Below, in pieces: positions 57,195 through 64,000 of a DNA stretch of 64,000 bases (positions within the stretch are counted from its first letter, which is position 1; every line of letters begins with the position of its first letter). This DNA comes from Ipomoea triloba (taxonomy: Eukaryota > Streptophyta > Magnoliopsida > Solanales > Convolvulaceae): positions 13,236,642-13,300,641 of the forward strand of contig NC_044925.1 in NCBI RefSeq assembly GCF_003576645.1, written 5' to 3'. Both the position numbers and the translations under genes were made by a program. Under the pieces are notes generated by a model. That model was not told the origin of the DNA. It did not search any database and saw nothing but the letters and a program-made list of their open reading frames with translations.

Positions 57195-57350
57195 AACAAT
57201 TCCATGGAATTTTGTGTGTATTTATATTCAAGTCCGCAACTTCTCACGGGATTATATGCGTGTAGGGTGATGTTCCAATGAGAATCCCCCCTCCCGTGAG
57301 AAGTTGCGGACTTGAATATAAATACACACAAAATTCCGTGGAATTGTTTG

Positions 57351-57352
<2 letters not shown>
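57191..57352. mobile_element. Foldback element between (TA)n tracts
   Basis: Arms of 60 bp (57191-57250 and 57293-57352) are near-perfect inverted copies, starting acaaacaattccatggaatt, around a 42-bp loop. (TA)n tracts lie directly outside both arms. Confidence 0.9.
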
Positions 57353-57390
<38 letters not shown>

Positions 57391-57399
57391 GATTTTGGT

Positions 57400-58100
57400 T
57401 CAAATGCGGCGGTGAGCTCCAGTGCAGTCATGCGGCCTAATCTGCACCGTCCAATTTCATTAATCTTACTGAAATTTGCATATGTTTAAGTGGGGTTATT
57501 ATGGTAATTTTAGTATTTATATTACGTGAATTGGAATGGTGCATTTTAGTACATAGTGTGGTGCGTTTGAATACATGTTGTGGTGTATTTTGTTACGTAT
57601 GTTGGTGCATTAACTGTGTTGTGGAATGGTGTGTTTTAATCTATCCGTTGGTGCATTTTCATACGTAGAATGATGTGTAACTGTGTTATGGAATGGTGTG
57701 TTTTAATACGTCGTCTAGTGCATTTTAATACATTGAATGGTGTGTATTTTAACAAATGTGTTTCTAATAAGTGTGGTGCATTTTAATACGTAGAATGGTG
57801 CATATTTTAACACATGTTTTCTAATATGTGTAAATAGTGTATGCTTATAATCTGACATGAGGCACATTGTGGTACATTTTAATACGTAGAATGATGTGTT
57901 TTATTAAGTATATTGATGAATTTTAAGTGAATATACCCATTTGGTATATTGTGTGGAATGGTATGTTTTATCAGTCCTTTGGTGCGTTTTAGTACGTAGA
58001 ATGGTGTGTTCTGTAACATATATATATTGCGCGTTGATTTGATGAGTTGATATGATCTAATGGCTGAAAATAGGCTGCACGACCACACCTAATGACCAGG
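57400..58100. repeat. Degenerate GTGCATTTTAATACGTAGAATG repeat
   Basis: About ten loose units containing 'ggtgcattttaatacgtag' words, with left end 'caaatgcggcggtgagctcc' and right end 'ggctgcacgaccacacc'. The ends resemble those of the foldback repeats at 49991-51607. Confidence 0.65.
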
Positions 58101-58116
58101 CCACACCTGATCATGA

Positions 58117-58120
<4 letters not shown>

Positions 58121-58205
<85 letters not shown>

Positions 58206-58206
58206 N

Positions 58207-58246
<40 letters not shown>
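58121..58246. repeat. (CA)n and (TA)n microsatellite with N at 58206
   Basis: CA repeats at 58121-58153, then TA repeats to 58246, containing one N. Confidence 0.95.
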
Positions 58247-58248
<2 letters not shown>

Positions 58249-58250
<2 letters not shown>

Positions 58251-58510
58251 CTTGGCTCCCGTACCGATAGACTTTTCCCGTGCGTACGTGCAGTCATGCA
58301 CTACCACGTGTTCAGAAATGTACCAGGGTGTGGTGCATTTGTGAACATGTTGAGGTGCATTTATGCATATCTAATGGTGCATGATCGCACGTTCCATGGT
58401 TGTGCTGCATTTTTGTTGTGCATTCGTGCATTTCACCTTGGTGCATTTCTAAACACATTGTAGTGCATTTACGCATACCCAATGGTGCAATCTGCACGGT
58501 CCCGCGAGAA
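58249..58510. repeat. Foldback-family repeat right of a (TA)n tract
   Basis: Starts 'gggcttggctcccgtaccga' directly after TA repeats and contains 'ggtgcatttatgcatat' words like the neighbouring repeats. The right end 'gcaatctgcacggtcccgcg' is an imperfect inverted match. Confidence 0.5.
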
Positions 58511-58559
58511 TATGGTGGCATTATGGTTATTTTACGTATTGTTGAAAGAATAAGCTAGT

Positions 58560-60540
58560 GTAGAACCTTCAGCAGTTGACGCAGACGGATCCTAGTCCAT
58601 TCGTATAATCAGTCGTCCTCAGCCGCTTCATTTCTCCCCGGCGAGGAACCTCCGTCAAGACCAAGCGGCCGCGTCACGCTATCTCCGTTGAGGTCTTCCC
58701 CAAACCAGGAGACCAACCTTTGACCATTAGCATTCCTAATAGTTTTCCTTAGGATGGTGCCCCAAGTTAGGCAAGCAAGATCTTGGTGAATTATTATTTC
58801 TTAATTTAAGTCATAGGATCTCGTGGTAGGCAAGTTTAAGCTTAGATAGATTTCCTTTAGGTTGTGTGTTATTTCTCTCGTGCGTAGGATTTAGTAGTAT
58901 AGTGCTGAGCATTAGCTAGATTAAAGTTTTAGAGTTGCGAATAGAACTCTTTCCCATCATATTCATTGGCTTGGCATCCCTAACCTATTCTAAACTCATC
59001 TTTTGGCATCCAATTCTTCTTCGTGAATCTTCATTTACATGTTATCATCCTTGAATCATTGAACACTCTTAACCTTCACTTTGTTGACAAAATTTCGTTC
59101 CCGTTTGAATTTGAGCTTAGGGGACGAAGCTCCTATTTAGGGGGGCAGAGTGTGACACCAGAATAATTTAACCTGCATTATTCTAATATTTTTTTCCGAG
59201 GAGTTATTATTTAATTGAGCTCATTTCCTTGACCTAATAAATAACTCTTAAGCTAGCCAATTTGATTCAAAAGCCCAATCTTCTTAATTAATGCATAAGG
59301 GATATTTGATTTAGGGTCTTTAATCCCTTAATTATAGCTATGTATATATATTATTTTGCCCGAACTTATATTAATCTAAGCTTTATCTCTAGAAGTAATT
59401 TTTATAAAAGAGATTGACACATTCTTCATTTATAAGGGCCCATGATTATTCTTCCTAACCTAAGATATATAATATATGTATGTATATGATTCCAACTAGT
59501 ATATATATTATTCTCCTACGAGATAAGATGACCTAGCATTTCTCTCTCCTTCCCCCTTCATATATCTTCACGCCATTTTCACTCTAAACCCCCTTGAGAA
59601 TTCATCTTCTTCATCTACGAAGGAAACCAAGTAAAGACTTGCATTTTAGGATTCTATAAGCTAAGGAGAGGTAAGAGTCATCCTTAAGTTGCATTTCTTT
59701 CCCTTTCCCTTCATAGAAATATCTTATTCTTGCTTTGGAGATTCTTGGGTTCCTTAGATGATCAAGGAAGTGATGACTTGCTAGGTTGAGCTCTTGGAGG
59801 TTTTTGCTTTGGAGCTCTTGAAAGGTAAAACCCTATGTCTTACAAATCTATTTTCACTCTATACATATATGATTTGATGTATTTGGAATCCCTAAGTATA
59901 TTTCATTGGATATTCTTGTGCTATGCTTTGTTCTTGAGTAGATCCTTGTGTATTCTTGAGCTATATTTGGTTGTTCTTGATTCTTGATGTGTCTATTGTG
60001 TTCTAAGTGATTTCATGTGATTTACTAGTCTCTGGAAAGGTATATTCTGATCAATATTATGAGCTATCATTGAGTTACTGTCAGATTCGTGTATTCTGAT
60101 TCGTGTCTGAGTATCTGTTCAATAACTTTGTTCTTGTGGTGCACTGTGGCGATACTGACCGTACCGCTGAGGAAGCCCGCCAGTTGTGCCGTGGTAGAGT
60201 TTGGCGGTGCAGTGTGGCCTGTTGGCCTAGACCGTGAGTTCAAGTGGTATGGTTTGGCGGGGTAGAGTCTACCGTCCACTCTGATCATTAGTTGAAGTCT
60301 GATTTTTGTTCCAGCGTATATTTTTACCTCCAGTGCTTTGTTATTCTGTCTATGGTTCAAGAGATGTCTATAGAGAGTTACGTTGAGTCATTTCCTTGAT
60401 TGTTGAGTATTAATCCATCGTTTTTGAACTCTATTTGTTGAGTGTCATTTGTTTGGTCCTTTTTGGCTATCTTTTGGAAGTATTGGTTTATGAAAGCAAT
60501 GTGAAAGACAATATCATTAGGTGCATGAATGTTAACAAGG
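58560..60540 (+). mobile_element. 3' end of a gypsy-type element: polypurine tract and LTR
   Basis: The phrase 'ggggacgaagctcctattta' followed by GGGGGGCAGAG and TGTGACACC (59151) is the usual junction of plant Ty3/gypsy interior, polypurine tract and 3' LTR. LTR-like sequence continues to at least 60100 and probably 60400. I see no pol domain upstream, where the sequence meets the foldback repeats, so the element is truncated. The right LTR end was not located. Confidence 0.6.
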
Positions 60541-60559
60541 TAAATTACTTGCACTATTT

Positions 60560-61030
60560 AGTGAAATGGTTGCACTTGTACGCGATTTTACTTGCAAACT
60601 TGCACTAGTTATTTGCACTTTTAACACATTTTACTTGCACCGAAGTTCGAGTTGTTTACGAAAATGCCACCGCTTACTACATCTAGCTAATTCGTTAAAT
60701 TTGGACACGTGGACAGCTGCAATTGATTTTTTGTTCTTTTCTGGGCATCCGTTCTCACTTGAGCATGCCCCTATATATAATAATAATTTAAAAATTGATG
60801 GATCAATGGAGGACCTTAGATGCTATTAACTCTATTATATTCACATAGAATAATGCAAATCAAGTGGTTGATATATTTTTGAGTGTAGTAATCTAAGTCA
60901 ACCAAGACTGTTCCAGTAAACGATAATCTGGGTGTATTTATGCATAGGATGTGTACATTTTGTTTTTCACATTATAATCAGATAGGGGAGTGACCTGCAA
61001 AATGGTTTAGTCTTCATTTTACGCCTGTTA
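60560..61030. other. Intergenic DNA without a recognised gene
   Basis: The ORF at 60566-60829 has no known motif. 'ttgcact' words recur at 60550-60640. No supported feature. Confidence 0.4.
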
Positions 61031-61033
61031 GAC

Positions 61034-61840
<807 letters not shown>

Positions 61841-62033
61841 TTATAAATATCATTATTCCATTTTTTATTACTTATTATAATGTTGAATTTTTTTTTTTTG
61901 AGGTTGATTTATTTTACTTTAAGATCGATAAGGTTTAAATAAACTCTCGATCTTAGTTAAATAGTGAAATTAAGCACCTAAATAAAAAGAGTTGCATTTG
62001 AACACCTAGTTAGCAAAAAGGTGCATGCGCATA

Positions 62034-62350
62034 TTTTTTTTTTTTTTAATGTTACTGACTCTGTTACAATGTAGTATTGTAAGTTACTTTTTTTTTTTTA
62101 ATGTTACTGACTCTGTTACAATGTAGTATTGTAAGCTACTTTGTCAAGTTACTGAAGCACAAAGAGTCAACAATTGCTTTCGTCCAATGTAGTATTGTAA
62201 GCTACTTTCTCGCACAAAGAGTCAACAATTGCTTTCGTCCAATGTAGTATTGTAAGCTACTTTCTCAAGTTACTGAAGCACATTCTCGCACAAAGAGTCA
62301 ACAATTGCTTTCGTCCAATGTAGTATTGTAAGCTACTGAAGCACAAAGAG
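62034..62350. repeat. Tandem duplications with shared ATGTAGTATTGTAAGCTAC word
   Basis: A 52-bp duplication (about 62048-62150) is followed by four overlapping units containing 'cacaaagagtcaacaattgc' and 'tttcgtccaatgtagtattg'. Confidence 0.85.
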
Positions 62351-62530
62351 TCAACAATTGCTTTCGTCCACTGAGGCTCAAACCCGCTCTCACTTTTTCA
62401 AGTTACTAAAACACAAAGAATCAATGGTTGACTCCATCCACTAAGGCTCGAACCCGCTCCTACTATTCATGTGGGAGTGTAAACCGAGACATTAGGTGCC
62501 GTTAGACCACAAAGGTCTTTGGTACATGCA
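62345..62530 (-). mobile_element. SINE-like repeat, inverted relative of 41055-41170
   Basis: On the minus strand: 'aaagacctttgtggtctaac' then 'ggcacc' (A-box-like) and 'gcgggttcgagcc' (B-box-like), followed by 'tggatggagtcaacc'. Confidence 0.55.
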
Positions 62531-62745
62531 CGTAATTAAACGTATTAACAAGTCACTAGCTCATTAATGTTGAGTTAATATTAATTTAGCTTCCATATTA
62601 CATTTACTGTACTGCTTATTTAGTGATACTAAAAACATAAATAAAAAATTTTACAAAATAAAAAAATTTCAAAAAGTCCATTCAACTGACTACTTTGGAC
62701 AAGCAAAAGATAAAAATAATTAATTAAATTTAAAATATGATCAAT

Positions 62746-62885
62746 CAAATTTGTCCCCATCCAAAGATGTGGACGAAGTCCTCCATTTGGGTCCTCGACT
62801 CCTCGTCTATATTTTGGTGCCCATAAATTAGGACAAAGACAACACAATGGAAGTCCTCCAAAAATATGGACAAAAGTGTAATAAT
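62746..62885 (-). repeat. Dispersed repeat shared with 40390-40535
   Basis: Inverted copy of the repeat at 40390-40535; non-coding. Confidence 0.65.
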
Positions 62886-62889
62886 TATT

Positions 62890-63530
62890 TTTAAAAAGAA
62901 TTAAATAAAAGATGTATTTTTTAACAATAGTTATATCGTTCACCAAAGTGCATGTTGCTACACACACTTCTCTTTATACTTTTTTTTTTAAACATAAATT
63001 TATTCTTTCTCTCTCTTTTCCTACATTAATGTATAAGAAAACATATCTGTAAAAAACTCTAATTAATATCTTCTAAATGACACCATGTAGATATATTTCT
63101 TTTAAAAAAAAACAAATTTATGTTACCTAACTTAAAGTCATTACTTTAGTGTATTATTTTTTATATACTTTAAGATTTATTTTTATGAACATATAGAAAG
63201 AACATTATTAATCTAGTATAAAGTGAACGGAAATGCATATGATCGATATACATTTAGTTTTTTTTTCATGGATATTAAAGTTTAAGTTTATGGACATATA
63301 GAACAAATATTATAAACAAAATATAGTACATGATAAATGTTAATAAACATGATGTGTTTGTAGTATAATATATATGGACAATAAGTACTTTTTTTATGAA
63401 TATATAAAAGGTAAATTATTATCCTACTATATATTGTGCGTGGAAATATATACTATATACATTTAATTTAGTGTTTATGAATATTAAGTTTTACATTTAT
63501 AGACATATATAAAATAAAATACTATTTGAG
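62890..63530. other. AT-rich intergenic DNA
   Basis: Three loose copies of a unit with 'tatggacatatagaa' and 'atatactatatacatttaat' words at 63180-63520. No gene. Confidence 0.5.
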
Positions 63531-63534
63531 TAAA

Positions 63535-64000
63535 TATCAGTGGAGGTCTCCCGACTTTGATGGCACCGCCACTTTTAGTCCTCAACTTTTAAATCAACCA
63601 CCTTTAGTCCTCCGACTTTGATGTCACCGCCACTTTTAGTCCTCAACTTTTAAATCAACCACTTTTAGTCCTCTTACTTTTTGTTTCTAGCCACCTATGG
63701 TCCTTCCTTTATAATTGGACATACATCTAATGTCATTTTATCAAGGGCAATTCAGTCATTTGGTCGAAATTTAGTGTTAACAAAGGAGAGTGAAGAATAG
63801 GGTTTCTTCAATTATTCTGATGAGGAAACATAATACTTAATACATTAATTATGAAATGACTGAATTGCCCTTGATAAAATGACATTAGATGTCCAATTAT
63901 AAAAGAAGGACCATAGGTGGCTAGAAACAAAAAGTAAGAGGACTAAAAGTGGTTGATTTAAAAGTTGAGGACTAAAAGTGGCGGTGACATCAAAGTCGGA
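63535..64000. mobile_element. Large foldback MITE cut by the window end
   Basis: The left arm (63535-63770, 'tcccgactttgatggcaccg', 'cacttttagtcctcaac') is mirrored by the right arm (63850-64000, 'gttgaggactaaaagtggcg', 'tgacatcaaagtcgga'). The left arm contains an extra tandem copy of about 60 bp (63580-63660). The right terminus lies beyond 64000. Confidence 0.85.

Noticed and set aside
60100..60290. Possible tRNA or structured RNA in the GC-richer patch
   Set aside because: No cloverleaf could be drawn by eye, and it lies within an LTR-like region.

Overview
This window is plant nuclear DNA. It holds seven- and eight-exon genes with plant-type introns, S-domain receptor kinases, LTR retrotransposons with plant-type primer sites, Tourist-like and Mutator-like MITEs, tRNA-derived SINE-like repeats and many long (AT)n tracts. 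A eudicot is most likely; I cannot fix the family from sequence alone. Single N bases at 50856, 51615, 52401 and 58206 show that it is a scaffold with unclosed joins.

Only one gene family is present: three copies of a G-type lectin (S-domain) receptor-like serine/threonine kinase. Gene 1 (3712-7877, +) has seven exons that join in frame into about 815 codons and looks intact. Gene 2 (41428-45064, +) has the same structure and a related promoter, but a 5-base deletion breaks the frame in exon 1. Gene 3 (54958-47462, -) is inverted and stretched by repeats. It has an extra intron in its ectodomain, and its kinase carries a lost splice acceptor plus a 1-base deletion. Together they are a decaying local receptor-kinase cluster. 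If any copy signals, gene 1 is the candidate.

The rest is almost wholly transposon-derived. 1-3200: the end of a CACTA-like element, a duplicated piece of the gene 1 upstream region, and a copia relic. 8225-13150: a structurally complete copia element on the minus strand with near-identical LTRs, a 5-bp target duplication and broken ORFs. 13150-24560: MITEs, two leader or terminal fragments of larger elements, and AT-rich DNA. 24569-38270: a nested stack of five LTR elements resolved by five different target-site duplications. 38560-41200: a copia relic and SINE-like repeats. 45600-46760: an LTR end with a primer-binding site and a GC-rich leader. 49900-51780 and 56600-58560: foldback repeats bounded by (TA)n tracts. 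58560-60540: the 3' end of a gypsy-type element. 61030-64000: further foldback MITEs and SINE-like DNA.

I found no tRNA, rRNA, CRISPR or other host gene. The observations most worth following are the nested LTR stack, the MITE-filled extra intron of gene 3, the uneven divergence between the ectodomain and kinase halves of genes 1 and 2, the palindrome arrays upstream of the LTR promoters, and several probable assembly duplications around the N positions.
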